Notes: generated by a model not told the origin, from the letters alone. A stretch of 64,000 nucleotides of DNA from Streptomyces sp. NBC_00237 (GCF_026342435.1 NZ_JAPEMT010000001.1:733993-797992), one strand, 5' to 3'; shown: positions 19,253-27,542, counted from the stretch's first letter. A program made the numbers and translations.

Positions 19253-19367
19253 GGCGCACACTCCTGCGGGTACGGGGCGTATGGGTGGTGTGCGCCGATG
19301 AAACAGCCGCCGTCAGAGTTATGTCAATGGTGTTGTCGTAACGCGATGGTTAACTGGCGCGCGCAGG
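19253..19367. promoter_or_regulatory. Divergent permease/TetR control region
   Basis: Contains GTTA...TAAC spaced half-sites (19317-19345 region) and the palindrome GTTAAC (19349-19354), in a stretch more AT-rich than its surroundings. On the minus strand TTGACA (complement of 19322-19327) is a possible -35 for the permease. The TetR product probably binds here; no half-site pair is decisive. Confidence 0.4.
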
Positions 19368-20150
19368 ATGTACGGCGAGAAGGTGTACGGCGAGAAGGTG
19401 TACGGCGAGGGAGGGGTGGCCCCGGTGGTGGCGACGAGCGACGGCGACGGCACAACGCGCATCCCCGCCGAGCGCAAGCGGCGCAGGCCGACGCGGTCCG
19501 GGGCGGTGCTGTCCGCGGAGTCGATCGTCGAGAAGGCGCTCGCGCTGGTCGAGGAGCATGGGGCCGAAGCGCTCACCATGCGCAGACTGGGCCGGGCGCT
19601 GGGCGCCGACCCGAGCGCGGTCTACCGGTACTTCCGCTCGATGGAGGACCTGCACCTGGCGCTCGGCGACCGCCTGATCGGCGAGACGATGTCGGGCCTG
19701 AGCACCGACCCGGACCCCGCCAACTGGCGTGCCTCACTGCGGGAGTTCGGCATACGGGCGTACCACTCGGCCCAGCGCCACCCGCGCGCGGCCCTGCTGT
19801 CCGGCTTCCGCGTCACCCGCCTCCCCAACGAGCAGCGCGCCATCGACACGGGCGTCGGCCTGCTGCTCGCGGCGGGCTTCGACGAGGAGAGGGCGGTGCG
19901 GTACTACCACGCGTTCGTGGACACGGTGCTGGGCCATGCGGCCCTGGACGCGGCCTCCCAGGGCCTGCGGCCGGAACAGCAGGAGGCGGACGCGGGGGCG
20001 TGGAAGTCGGCGTACGCGGAGGTCTCGCGGGAGGAGTACCCGCATCTCCACGCGGTACGGGAGTACCTGCCGGTGATGGCGGGCTCGGCGTTCGAGGGCG
20101 CCCTGGACCTCATGCTCGCGGCGATCGAGAGCGCGGCCGGGGAGCGGTAG
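19368..20150 (+). CDS. TetR-family regulator
   Basis: Up to 260 residues. The DNA-binding domain is clear: LSAESIVEKALALVEEHGAEALTMRRLGRALGADPSAVYRYFRSMEDLHLAL, with the TetR recognition helix SAVYRYFRS, followed by an all-helical ligand domain. The start is uncertain: the ATG at 19368 would translate a 15-bp tandem repeat as YGEKVYGEKVYGE, whereas the GTG at 19425 has GGGAGGGG eight bp upstream and removes it. The latter seems more natural, leaving the repeat in the leader. It is divergent from the permease-amidohydrolase pair, which it probably represses. Confidence 0.9.
   Translation: MYGEKVYGEKVYGEGGVAPVVATSDGDGTTRIPAERKRRRPTRSGAVLSAESIVEKALALVEEHGAEALTMRRLGRALGADPSAVYRYFRSMEDLHLALGDRLIGETMSGLSTDPDPANWRASLREFGIRAYHSAQRHPRAALLSGFRVTRLPNEQRAIDTGVGLLLAAGFDEERAVRYYHAFVDTVLGHAALDAASQGLRPEQQEADAGAWKSAYAEVSREEYPHLHAVREYLPVMAGSAFEGALDLMLAAIESAAGER
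19369..19410 (+). repeat. 15-bp tandem repeat at the TetR start
   Basis: TGTACGGCGAGAAGG is repeated twice perfectly, with a third copy conserved over its first 12 bp. It lies across the first possible start codon of the TetR gene. Confidence 0.85.
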
Positions 20151-20224
20151 AGGGCACGCGGAGGGCACCCGCAGCCAAGCCCTGTGCGGCCCACCCCTCC
20201 ACCACGGCCGGTCAGAATGGCCGT

Positions 20225-20794
20225 ATGAGACTCTTCGCCGCCGTCCTCCCGCCGCCCGAAGCCCTCGCCCAACTCGGCGCGGCCGTCGACCGGTTGGCAG
20301 AGCTGCCGGGGGGCGGGGCCCTCCACTGGACCGGCCGTCCCGGCTGGCACCTCACCCTCGCCTTCCTCGGCGAGGTCGAGGAGGACCTGATCCCCCCGCT
20401 GGGCCGCGCCCTCGCGTACGCCGCCCAGGACTCCGCGCCCTTCTCCCTCGCCCTCCGGGGCGGCGGCCACTTCTCGGGCCGCGCCCTGTGGGCCGGAGCC
20501 GCCGGGGAGACGGCGAAGCTGCACCGCCTGGCCCGGGCCGCCGGGGACGCCGCCCGGGAGGCCGGGGTCGAGCCCGACACCGGTCTGCCGTTCCGCCCGC
20601 ACCTGACCCTCGCCCGTACCCGGAGCCGACGCGAGGAGGCGAGGGCGGGAGATCCGGACCTCGGCCCGTACCTCGCCGCCCTCGCCCCCTTCACCGGCAC
20701 GCCCTGGACGGTGTCCGAGCTCACCCTCGTACGCAGCAACCCGCACACGAGCCCGCGCTACGAGACCGTCGACGCGTGGCCCCTGGGGCGGTGA
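20225..20794 (+). CDS. thpR: RNA 2',3'-cyclic phosphodiesterase (2H family)
   Basis: A 189-residue member of the LigT/ThpR family, which opens 2',3'-cyclic phosphates on RNA ends and was first seen as a tRNA 2'-5' ligase activity. Both catalytic HxTx motifs are visible, HLTL at residues 42-45 and HLTL at 126-129, in a MRLFAAVLPP ... FLGEV fold of normal length. It is cytoplasmic. It starts at ATG 75 bp after the TetR stop with no clear link to it, and is followed by a 29-residue membrane protein gene 35 bp downstream. Confidence 0.93.
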   Translation: MRLFAAVLPPPEALAQLGAAVDRLAELPGGGALHWTGRPGWHLTLAFLGEVEEDLIPPLGRALAYAAQDSAPFSLALRGGGHFSGRALWAGAAGETAKLHRLARAAGDAAREAGVEPDTGLPFRPHLTLARTRSRREEARAGDPDLGPYLAALAPFTGTPWTVSELTLVRSNPHTSPRYETVDAWPLGR

Positions 20795-20829
20795 GCGTCC
20801 CCACCCGCCCCGCCGGTTACGCTCGATAC

Positions 20830-20919
20830 GTGAATCCCAAAATCCGCAACCAGATCATGGCCGGTGTCCTGGTCCTCCTGTTCGTCGTCATCGCGGCGGC
20901 GTCCGTCGTCGGGAACTAG
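20830..20919 (+). CDS. 29-residue single-TM membrane protein
   Basis: A GTG-started ORF (VNPKIRNQIM, then a run of Val/Leu/Ile/Ala) encodes a short basic N-terminus and one hydrophobic helix. I have seen near-identical tiny proteins annotated at the corresponding place in other Streptomyces, which supports it being real; its role is unknown. A perfect hairpin starts at its stop codon and fits a terminator for the thpR unit. Confidence 0.65.
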   Translation: MNPKIRNQIMAGVLVLLFVVIAAASVVGN

Positions 20920-20941
20920 GGCCTGTCCGCCGGACAGGCCC
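20919..20941. terminator. Terminator hairpin
   Basis: Perfect 10-bp inverted repeat (GGGCCTGTCC) with a 3-nt loop, beginning at the last base of the small membrane protein stop codon. It faces the aldo/keto reductase stop 11 bp away. Confidence 0.75.
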
Positions 20942-20951
20942 GAGACAGCTC

Positions 20952-21950
20952 TCACCAGGCGAACGCCTCCGGCGAGGCCCCCGGCCCCGGGAAGATCTCG
21001 TCCAGGGACCCCAGCACCTCCCCCGAAAGCTCCAGCTCGACCGCCCGCAGCGCGGACGCGAGCTGGTCGGCGGTGCGCGGGCCGACGATCGGTCCGGTGA
21101 CGCCGGGCCGCGTCAGCAGCCAGGCCAGCGCCGCCTCGCCGGGCTCGATGCCGTGCTTGCCGAGCAGGTCCTCGTACGCCTGGACGCGCGCCCGCACCTC
21201 CGGCTTCGCCAGCTCCTCCGCGGCCCGCCCCGAAGCGGTGCGCGAGCCTCCGCCTTCGCGCTCCTTGCGCAGCGCGCCGCCGAGCAGCCCGCCGTGCAGC
21301 GGGGACCAAGGGATGACCCCGAGCCCGTACTGCCGGGCCGCCGGGACGACCTCCATCTCGGCACGCCGTTCGGCGAGGTTGTACAGGCACTGCTCACTCA
21401 CCAGACCGTACGACCCGAGCCGCCGCGCGGTCTCGTTCGCCTGCGCGATGTGCCAGCCCGCGAAGTTCGACGACCCGGCGTACAGGATCTTCCCCTGCCG
21501 CACGAGCACGTCCACGGCCTGCCAGATCTCCTCGAAGGGGGTCGACCGGTCGATGTGGTGGAACTGGTAGACGTCGATGTAGTCCGTCCCCAGCCGCCGC
21601 AGGCTGGCCTCGACGGAGCGGCGGATGTTGACCGCCGAGAGCTTGTCGTGGTTGGGCCACGGGGCCTCGCCGTCGCCCGCCATGTTGGCGTACACCTTCG
21701 TCCCGAGGACGACCTTGTCGCGCCGCCCGCCGCCCTGGGCGAACCAGGACCCGATGATCTCCTCGGTGCGGCCCTTGTTGTTCCCCCACCCGTACGCGTT
21801 CGCGGTGTCGAAGAAGTTGACGCCCGCGCCGAGGGCGGCGTCCATGATCGTGTGGCTGTCGGCCTCGTCGGTCTGCGGTCCGAAGTTCATCGTGCCGAGG
21901 ACGAGACGGCTGACCTTGAGTCCGGTGCGTCCGAGCTGTGTGTACTTCAT
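20952..21950 (-). CDS. Aldo/keto reductase
   Basis: A 332-residue NADPH-dependent oxidoreductase with the (beta/alpha)8 aldo/keto reductase fold. Visible: MKYTQLGRTGLKVSRLVLGTMNFG opening, the catalytic Asp-Tyr in NFFDTANAYGWG (Asp about residue 50, Tyr about 55), catalytic Lys in KVVLGTKVYANM, and the His in YQFHHIDRSTPFEE. The C-terminal GVTGPIVGPRTADQL is the cofactor phosphate-binding loop. The family reduces carbonyls of many metabolites; the substrate is unknown. Start chosen at MKYTQ; three further upstream codons are possible. The gene has its own upstream gap of about 107 bp and stands alone. Confidence 0.92.
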   Translation of the reverse strand: MKYTQLGRTGLKVSRLVLGTMNFGPQTDEADSHTIMDAALGAGVNFFDTANAYGWGNNKGRTEEIIGSWFAQGGGRRDKVVLGTKVYANMAGDGEAPWPNHDKLSAVNIRRSVEASLRRLGTDYIDVYQFHHIDRSTPFEEIWQAVDVLVRQGKILYAGSSNFAGWHIAQANETARRLGSYGLVSEQCLYNLAERRAEMEVVPAARQYGLGVIPWSPLHGGLLGGALRKEREGGGSRTASGRAAEELAKPEVRARVQAYEDLLGKHGIEPGEAALAWLLTRPGVTGPIVGPRTADQLASALRAVELELSGEVLGSLDEIFPGPGASPEAFAW

Positions 21951-22057
21951 GCCGCCCAAGCCAACGCCTTCGAGCGCACTCGACGCAAGGGGACCTGGGG
22001 ACTAGGGCCAATGGCCCCCGGGGACCAGGCCGCCGGTGTGCGGGGTCCCGTACCGGT

Positions 22058-22597
22058 CTACCCGCCCAGCCACCCCGCCGCGTCCAGCCGGTACCGGTCC
22101 GACGCGGGGACGACCGTACGGAGCGCGGCCTCCAGATCATGTACGCGGCCGGGCCCGACGGACTCCGCCCACTCGGCGCGCAGCGACTCGAAGATCGCCG
22201 CCGAACGGTTCAGGGCGTCGAGGCCGTGCGGCGTGAGGCGCAGGAGCTTGCGGCGGGCGTCGGTGGGGTCGGGGGCGGTACTGACGTAACCGAGGGCGGT
22301 GAGGCGGTCGGCGGTCTTGCCCGCGGCCTGCTTGGAGATGCCGAGCCGACGCCCGAGTTCGCTGGCGGTGGCCCCGTCCTGGCCGATCGCCTGCATGGCG
22401 AAGCCGTGGGCGGGGCGGGCGTCGGGGTGGCCCTGGGCGGCGAGTTCGGTGTGCAGGCGGTCGATCAGGGAGCGGAAACCGGCGAGGAGGAGGAAGGGCA
22501 GCTCCCAGCCGGGGGTGTCGGCCCCTTCGGCGTGCGGGATCCCCTTGCCCTGTTCGACAACCTGGTTTACCTTCTTGTCGTCAACCATGTTGTCCAT
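22058..22597 (-). CDS. MarR-family regulator (divergent from AhpD-like gene)
   Basis: A 179-residue winged-helix protein. The helix-turn-helix is in ASELGRRLGISKQAAGKTADRLTALGYV, followed by the wing STAPDPTDARRKLLRLTPHG, a textbook MarR signature. The start may be MDNMV (22597) or MVDDKK (22588). The gene is divergent from an AhpD-like CxxC protein with only 35 bp between starts, and an imperfect palindrome covers its own start codons, so autorepression and control of the peroxidase-like gene are likely. The inducer is probably a quinone or peroxide (inference from the target). No Cys that would act as an oxidant sensor is evident in the protein. Confidence 0.9.
   Translation of the reverse strand: MDNMVDDKKVNQVVEQGKGIPHAEGADTPGWELPFLLLAGFRSLIDRLHTELAAQGHPDARPAHGFAMQAIGQDGATASELGRRLGISKQAAGKTADRLTALGYVSTAPDPTDARRKLLRLTPHGLDALNRSAAIFESLRAEWAESVGPGRVHDLEAALRTVVPASDRYRLDAAGWLGG
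22580..22594. promoter_or_regulatory. Candidate MarR operator over its own start
   Basis: GTCAAC-CAT-GTTGTC, an inverted repeat with five of six pairs matching, spans the MDNMV/MVDD start codons. A related AACC-T-GGTT palindrome lies about 20 bp further into the gene. Confidence 0.45.
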
Positions 22598-22632
22598 TCT
22601 AGGTTCTGCGACGTACGACTGAGGAGTCGCCC

Positions 22633-23148
22633 GTGCCCTTCACCGAACCCTTCGCCGAGCACACCGTCGAGACGGCCCCCGCCGGTTCCGTCCGGGCCCT
22701 TGAGGGCATCGCCAAGAACCTCGGCTCCGTGCCGCCCCCGGCCGCGAAGCAGGCCGAGTCGCCCGAGCTGCTGAACGGGTTCCTGCGGATGAGCGCGCTG
22801 TTCGAGAGCGTGACGCTGGAGCCGGTGGCGCGGGAGGTCGTCATCATGACGGTCGCCGCGCGCAACGAGTGCGGGCTGTGCGTGCGAATGCATGCGGGGA
22901 AACTGGAGAAGTTGGGGGCGGGGAAGTCGCTCGTCGCGGCGCTCGCGGAGCAACGCCCTTTGGAATCCGCCGAGTTGGAAGCCGTACGCGTCTTCACGTG
23001 TGCCGTGCTGGACGGGCGCGGGGAGGTCGACGACGCCCGGCTCGAAGCGTTTTACGCGCACGGGTACACGCGGCGCAACGCCCTCGAAGTCGTCCTCGGG
23101 ATCGGTACGTACACCCTGTCCACCTTCGCCAACCGCCTTGTGGGGTAG
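22633..23148 (+). CDS. Carboxymuconolactone decarboxylase/AhpD-like protein
   Basis: A 171-residue all-helical protein. The redox motif ECGLCVRMH has C80, C83 and H87, the Glu-x-Cys-x-x-Cys-x-x-x-His arrangement used by AhpD alkylhydroperoxidases for thiol peroxidase activity or for passing electrons to AhpC. The flanking PVAREVVIMTVAARN and EVVLGIGTYTLSTFANR helices fit the fold. It acts in the cytoplasm on peroxides or other electrophiles. The gene is divergent from a MarR regulator and ends before a strong terminator. A decarboxylase role is unlikely given the intact CxxC. Confidence 0.9.
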   Translation: MPFTEPFAEHTVETAPAGSVRALEGIAKNLGSVPPPAAKQAESPELLNGFLRMSALFESVTLEPVAREVVIMTVAARNECGLCVRMHAGKLEKLGAGKSLVAALAEQRPLESAELEAVRVFTCAVLDGRGEVDDARLEAFYAHGYTRRNALEVVLGIGTYTLSTFANRLVG

Positions 23149-23197
23149 CGGACTTGCTCCCTGCTTCCGGGGCTTCCGGGGCTTCCGGGGAGGGGGC

Positions 23198-23230
23198 GAC
23201 GGCCCGGCGTCGGGGAGACGCCGGGCCGTC
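23198..23230. terminator. Bidirectional terminator hairpin
   Basis: Perfect 14-bp inverted repeat (GACGGCCCGGCGTC) with a 5-nt loop between the convergent AhpD-like and cyclophilin genes. It is preceded by three tandem GCTTCCGGGG units. Confidence 0.88.
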
Positions 23231-23267
23231 GGGGAACCCGTGCGGAGGCCGCCGAGGCGGCCGCCGG

Positions 23268-23765
23268 TCAGAGCTGGCCGGAAGAGGCGATCGTGATCTT
23301 CGCCGAGGTGCGACCCGACTGCGAGCCGAGCGACTCGATCTTCTTGACGAGCTTCATGCTCTCCTCGTCCGCGACCTCACCGAACACGACGTGCTTGCCG
23401 TCGAGCCAGCCGGTCACGATCGTGGTGATGAAGAACTGCGAGCCGTTCGTGTTCTTGCCCGCGTTGGCCATCGAGAGCAGACCCGGCTTGGTGTGCTTCA
23501 GCTGGAAGTTCTCGTCCGCGAACTTCTCGCCGTAGATCGACTTGCCGCCGGTGCCGTCACCGCGCGTGAAGTCGCCGCCCTGGAGCATGAACTCCGGGAT
23601 CACGCGGTGGAAGGAGGATCCGGCGTAGCCGAAGCCCTGCTCGCCCGTGCAGAGGGCGCGGAAGTTCTCGGCCGTCTTCGGGACGACGTCCTCGAAGAGG
23701 TTGAAGGTGATGCGGCCCGCGGGCTCGTCGTTGATCGTGATGTCGAAGTACGTCTGGATCGTCAT
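23268..23765 (-). CDS. Peptidyl-prolyl cis-trans isomerase (cyclophilin)
   Basis: A 165-residue single-domain cyclophilin that speeds proline isomerisation during protein folding. The conserved active-site and core segments are all present: [20 protein letters not shown] (Arg-Phe-Met-Gln catalytic face), [29 protein letters not shown]. There is no signal peptide, so it acts in the cytoplasm. The ATG at 23765 begins the fold ([12 protein letters not shown]); the much longer open frame upstream is Pro/Arg-rich and spurious. It is monocistronic, divergent from the hypothetical gene at 23984. Confidence 0.95.
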   Translation of the reverse strand: MTIQTYFDITINDEPAGRITFNLFEDVVPKTAENFRALCTGEQGFGYAGSSFHRVIPEFMLQGGDFTRGDGTGGKSIYGEKFADENFQLKHTKPGLLSMANAGKNTNGSQFFITTIVTGWLDGKHVVFGEVADEESMKLVKKIESLGSQSGRTSAKITIASSGQL

Positions 23766-23983
23766 GGGGGCAATCCTGACACCTGGGGGGTGCGGGCTGC
23801 CAACCGGGCCATGAATGTGCAGGTCAGTGCGTAGACGTGGGGTGCGGACGCGGGGCGCGATCGTCCCCGGCGCGTGGGACGCGAGGGCCTTGGTGGTGGC
23901 AGGGCGGTGAGGGCCGCAGGTCATGCCGCACACGGGCCGGGGCCCGGGGTGCCACCCGGACGGCCCTGCGCGATGATCAAGGG

Positions 23984-24436
23984 ATGGGACAGGAAAAGCT
24001 GCCGTCGACCGAATCCGCCGTCGCCGCGATCCGTGAGGTCGCGCGCCAGTACGGGCGGGAGGTGAAGGTGACGGACGACATCGGGACCGACCAGGTGACG
24101 CGGCGCACCGGCGCGGGTGTCTTCGCGGTGACGGACGCGGGCGGCGCGCTGCCGCACGACGCGTTCGTCGAGCTGAGCGGGTCGCCCGTGGTGGCCGTGC
24201 AGTTGTACGCGGACGGGGACGCGAGGTTCGTGGTCGACGGGGTGGACGTGCCGGACGTGCCGCGCGACTCGGTGCCCGCGTTCCTGCGGTCGGTGTACGG
24301 GGGGCTGGCGTATGTGAAGGGCCGCCTCCTCCCGCCCGGTTACTTCCTCGTCGTACCGCTGCCGGGGGACGAGACGTACAAGGAGATGGTGCCGTCGAAT
24401 CTGCTCTCGCCGTGGTTGGCGGGGCGGCTGAGGTGA
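23984..24436 (+). CDS. Conserved-looking hypothetical protein
   Basis: A 150-residue protein from ATG ([10 protein letters not shown]). It has an amphipathic N-terminal helix ([18 protein letters not shown]) and then an alternating beta-rich body ([38 protein letters not shown]). No signal peptide or membrane segment is seen. I do not recognise a family. The well-formed composition, high third-position GC and sensible start make it a real gene. It lies alone between the cyclophilin promoter and the proline-rich protein gene. Nothing in the context points to a function. Confidence 0.75.
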   Translation: MGQEKLPSTESAVAAIREVARQYGREVKVTDDIGTDQVTRRTGAGVFAVTDAGGALPHDAFVELSGSPVVAVQLYADGDARFVVDGVDVPDVPRDSVPAFLRSVYGGLAYVKGRLLPPGYFLVVPLPGDETYKEMVPSNLLSPWLAGRLR

Positions 24437-24591
24437 AGTGAGGAGAGGTGGGGGGAAAGTGGCTGGCGGGTGGATGTGAAGTGGCGTGTGGGGTGGGTGT
24501 GTTGGGCGTTAGTGGAGTGTTAGCGGGGTTCGCCAATATGGGGCTGATGCGATCTTGAACCCGTTTCGGGCGAAGCACGGAAGAGGGCTCC

Positions 24592-25473
24592 ATGAAGGCA
24601 AGAATCGTCACCACGGCGTTAGCCGTTGTGTTGGCCGCCGGGTCGGCGGGGGTGGTGGTCGTCAACGCGTCCGCTTCGGAGGGCGTGGGCACCTATCTGG
24701 GGTTGTGCGGCCCCGGCGGGCCGTCGTCATCGGCGCCGCCGTCGGCTCCTGGGGCGGAGCCGTCGTCGACGCCGCCGTCCGCGCCGGTGTCGAGCAGTGC
24801 ACCGGAGCCGCCGGTGTCGAGCAGCCCGCCCGAGCCTCCGGCATCGAGCAGTGCCCCCGAGCCCCCTGCGTCGAGCAGTGCCCCCGAGCCCCCTGCGTCG
24901 AGCAGTCCGCCGGAGCCTCCTGCTTCGAGCAGTGCGCCCGAGCCTCCTGCGTCGAGCAGTGCCCCCGAGCCCCCGGAGTCGGAGGGTGGGACGACGCCTC
25001 CGCCCGTGCCGGATTCCGGCGGCGCGACGGACGTACCTTCGGAACCCGCTGGGGACCGGGCCCGCGCGGCGGGTCAGGCTGCGGCAGAGGGTGACGGGGA
25101 CGGCTCGTGGCTGTGTCCTTCAGGGGCCCCGTCGACCCCTGGGTCCGCTCCGTCGTCGGCGCTGCCGACGCACTCGGAGAGCAGTACGACGCGTCCCTCC
25201 GCGCCCGCGTCGAGCAGTGTGCCGGGATCGCCGCCCGAGTCCGGGAAGCCGCAGCCCTCGGCACCCGTGTCGAGCAGTGCGGCACCGCCTCCCGCGCCGG
25301 AGACCAGCAGTGCGGCCCCTCCCTCGGCTCCCGTGACGAGCGGTGTGCCCGCACGGCCGGACCCGCGCGAGTCGGCGGGGGTGCCCCCGGAGTCGGGTGG
25401 CGGCATGACGACGCGGCCGGGGCTGTCGGGCGGCTCGGGCGGCTCGGCGGAGATCCTGCCGCACTACAACTGA
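24592..25473 (+). CDS. Secreted Pro/Ser-rich repeat protein with TTA codon
   Basis: A 293-residue exported protein: Lys/Arg start, a hydrophobic signal segment (residues 8-26) and Ala-Ser-Ala as a likely signal-peptidase site. Most of the mature chain is low-complexity, with six to seven near-perfect 9-residue units (EPPASSSAP and variants, 27-bp DNA repeats, about residues 65-130), then Ser/Pro-rich stretches and the ending SAEILPHYN. Only two cysteines remain in the mature part ([14 protein letters not shown]). It resembles a cell-wall-spanning or spacer protein, but no sortase motif or membrane anchor is present. Leucine 10 is encoded by TTA, so translation should depend on the bldA tRNA. 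The gene ends at a strong hairpin. Confidence 0.8.
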   Translation: MKARIVTTALAVVLAAGSAGVVVVNASASEGVGTYLGLCGPGGPSSSAPPSAPGAEPSSTPPSAPVSSSAPEPPVSSSPPEPPASSSAPEPPASSSAPEPPASSSPPEPPASSSAPEPPASSSAPEPPESEGGTTPPPVPDSGGATDVPSEPAGDRARAAGQAAAEGDGDGSWLCPSGAPSTPGSAPSSALPTHSESSTTRPSAPASSSVPGSPPESGKPQPSAPVSSSAAPPPAPETSSAAPPSAPVTSGVPARPDPRESAGVPPESGGGMTTRPGLSGGSGGSAEILPHYN

Positions 25474-25497
25474 GGGCCGTGAGGCGCTGAGCGGCGT

Positions 25498-25529
25498 CCG
25501 GGGCGGGGAGTTCGGCTTCCCCGCCCCGG
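25498..25529. terminator. Terminator hairpin
   Basis: Perfect 12-bp inverted repeat (CCGGGGCGGGGA, 8-nt loop) after the proline-rich gene. A tandem 12-bp repeat (GCATGCCCACGC, twice, 25535-25558) follows before the zinc-ribbon stop. Confidence 0.8.
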
Positions 25530-25583
25530 CGCACGCATGCCCACGCGCATGCCCACGCGCAGGCGCAGCGAACAGCGCCTGGA

Positions 25584-25808
25584 TCAGCGGCAGTTGGGCC
25601 CGGTCCAGTCCGGGTCGTCCTGGGCGGTGGGCAGGGTGTGGTACCCCTCCGAGTAGTGGTTCGTCCAGCCGCAGACGCCGCACGCGTAACGGCCGTCGAG
25701 GCCCGCTATCTCCGTGCCGCAGCGGCGGCAGTTGGTGTACGTGATCTCGGGTGGGGCGGGGGTGGGCCCCGAGGAGCCCGTGGCCTTCTGCGGCTTACGC
25801 GAATTCAT
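25584..25808 (-). CDS. Small zinc-ribbon protein
   Basis: A 74-residue protein with the zinc-ribbon knuckles CRRCG and CGVCG (Cys-x2-Cys pairs about 15 residues apart), which should bind one zinc ion. A Pro/Ser-rich N-terminal tail precedes it and a Cys-containing tail (TGPNCR) ends it. Such mini-ribbons bind nucleic acid or proteins; no function can be assigned. Its ATG overlaps the end of the SGNH hydrolase gene by 14 bp, so the two are translationally coupled and likely share a transcript. Confidence 0.8.
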   Translation of the reverse strand: MNSRKPQKATGSSGPTPAPPEITYTNCRRCGTEIAGLDGRYACGVCGWTNHYSEGYHTLPTAQDDPDWTGPNCR

Positions 25809-26487
25809 GATTCAGGGAGTATGCGGCACCGACGCCCCACGCCTGGTGCATCGCGTCGGCGAAGGCCGCGGCGAGCTTGTGTTCGCCGGTCGGGCCCGGG
25901 TGCGTGCCGTCGTACGTGTCTGTGTGGATGTCGTACGTGGGATGGGGCGTGGCCAGCAGGAGGGGTGAGGCGGCGGAGCCCCGGTCGGCGACCGTCGTGG
26001 CGAGGAGTTCGTTGAAGCGGGCGCACTGGGCGGCGAAGGGGGCGTCGCGCTCGGCGCGGACGTTGGGGATGACCGGGTGGACGGCGACGCGGATGCGGGG
26101 GTTCGCGGCGCGGGCCTCGGTGAGGAAGAGGTCGAGGTTGGCGGCGGTCTGTTCGGCGTTCGTGTAGAAGCCGAGGTCGATCAGGCCGAGGGAGACCAGG
26201 AGGGTGTCCGCGCCGGTCTCCAGGACCGTGGAGCGGATCGCCGGGGCCATGTGCAGCCAGCCCTCGCCCCAGCCCGCGAGGTGGCGGCGGGCGGTGAAGT
26301 CCTCGGCGGCGTACGCGTGCGAGGTGGGGGCGGCCGTGGCCGGGTCGTACAGGGTGGTGCGGGGGCCGACGATCTCGTACTCCCCGGGCGTCGTCGCTTC
26401 CAGGTGCTGCCACATGCGGTAGCGCCAGGTGTAGTCGCCGGGACAGCCGATGGTCATGGAGTCACCGACGAAGAGGAAGCTGTGCAT
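25795..26487 (-). CDS. SGNH/GDSL-family hydrolase
   Basis: A 230-residue esterase-like protein starting MHSFLFVGDSMTIG. The nucleophile Ser10 sits in GDSM (a variant of GDSL), and the Asp-His pair is in DGTHPG (D193, H196). The block III Asn position reads GLIDLG rather than GxND, a change worth noting. No signal peptide is visible with this start, so cytoplasmic action on an acyl ester is expected; a longer start at 26523 adds only a Pro-rich stretch. It overlaps the zinc-ribbon gene downstream and is divergent from the secreted propeller-like protein gene, with about 60 bp between starts. Confidence 0.85.
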   Translation of the reverse strand: MHSFLFVGDSMTIGCPGDYTWRYRMWQHLEATTPGEYEIVGPRTTLYDPATAAPTSHAYAAEDFTARRHLAGWGEGWLHMAPAIRSTVLETGADTLLVSLGLIDLGFYTNAEQTAANLDLFLTEARAANPRIRVAVHPVIPNVRAERDAPFAAQCARFNELLATTVADRGSAASPLLLATPHPTYDIHTDTYDGTHPGPTGEHKLAAAFADAMHQAWGVGAAYSLNHEFA

Positions 26488-26546
26488 CCGATCATCTTCG
26501 GGGATGGGACGCGGGGGCTGCATCGTGATGCTGAACACTTGGGTGC

Positions 26547-27542
26547 ATGCGCTCTTCTCGTACGTGTGTAGTCGCGGTCGCCGCTCTGGGGCTGGCCCTC
26601 GTGTCCCCGGCGGTGGCCGTCGCGGACGACGGGGGGTTCACGATCAAGGACCCCCGGATCACGGAGTCGAGCGGGCTCGCGGCCAGCCGCGCGCACCCCG
26701 GCGTGTACTGGACGCACAACGACCAGGACGGGCCGTACGTGTACGCGGTGGATTCCAGGACCGGGGAGACCGTCGCGCGGATCACGATGAAGGGGGTCGG
26801 GAAGCCCCGTGACATGGAGGCGATCTCGGTCGGCCCGGACGGTGACGTGTACGTGGGGGACATCGGGGACAACCTGGGCGGGTCGTGGGACCACGTGTGG
26901 ATCTACCGGTTTCCCGAGCCGAAGGAGCTGAAGGACCAGACCGTACGGGCCACTCAGTACGACGTGAAGTACGCGGACGGGGCGCGGAACGCGGAGGCGA
27001 TGATGGTCCATCCGAAGACGGGGCGGGTGTACATCGGGTCCAAGGAGGAGGACGGGGCGGGGCTCTACGAGGGGCCTTCGAAGCTGGACTCCGGGCGGAC
27101 GAACGTGTTCCGGAAGGTGCACGGGATTCCGTGGGTGACGGACGGGGCGTTCTCGCCGGACGGGAAGCGGCTGGTGCTGCGGTCGTATCTGGGGGCGGAG
27201 AGCTTCGCGTGGCCCCAGATGGGGGAGGGGAAGGGGCTCGGCATCGGCTACCGGGGGCAGGCGGAGTCGGTGACGTTCACGCCGGACGGGAGGACGATGC
27301 TGTTCGGGGCGGAGGGGGAGCAGAGCGAGGTGTTCGCGCTGGCGGTGGAGGAGGGCGAGGGGGCCACTCCCGGAGGCGGGACCTCCGAGTCCCCGTCGGG
27401 CTCGGGCTCGGGCTCCGGCTCCGGTGGGTCCGGTGGGTCCGGTTCACCGGAGGACACGGGGCTGTCGGGGAAGGGCGTGCTGGTGCTGGGGCTTGCGGGG
27501 GTGGCGGTGCTGGCGTGGCTGGGGTTCCGCCGGAAGAGGTAG
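26547..27542 (+). CDS. Membrane-anchored extracytoplasmic beta-propeller-like protein
   Basis: A 331-residue type I membrane protein: signal peptide (MRSSRTCVVAVAALGLALVSPAVAVAD), an extracellular body of about 245 residues with propeller-like repeats (HPGVYWTHNDQDGPYVYAVD, VGPDGDVYVGDIGDN, HPKTGRVYIGSKEEDG, FSPDGKRLVLRSY, FTPDGRTMLFGAEG), a Gly/Ser linker of about 30 residues, then a TM helix and RKR stop-transfer end. The repeats resemble WD40/NHL blades with Asp-Gly turns. A role in surface recognition or ligand binding is plausible; none is proven. There is no LPxTG, so it is held by its own helix. Confidence 0.85.
   Translation: MRSSRTCVVAVAALGLALVSPAVAVADDGGFTIKDPRITESSGLAASRAHPGVYWTHNDQDGPYVYAVDSRTGETVARITMKGVGKPRDMEAISVGPDGDVYVGDIGDNLGGSWDHVWIYRFPEPKELKDQTVRATQYDVKYADGARNAEAMMVHPKTGRVYIGSKEEDGAGLYEGPSKLDSGRTNVFRKVHGIPWVTDGAFSPDGKRLVLRSYLGAESFAWPQMGEGKGLGIGYRGQAESVTFTPDGRTMLFGAEGEQSEVFALAVEEGEGATPGGGTSESPSGSGSGSGSGGSGGSGSPEDTGLSGKGVLVLGLAGVAVLAWLGFRRKR

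Noticed and set aside
24780..24990. Regular 27-bp repeats resembling a CRISPR array
   Set aside because: The units are contiguous without spacers and code in frame for EPPASSSAP inside a secreted protein.
26536..26550. CACTTGGGTGCATGC shared by 26536-26550 and 27639-27653 as a common operator
   Set aside because: A 15-bp identity between two places in 64 kb can arise by chance; one copy overlaps a start codon and the spacing to the genes differs.
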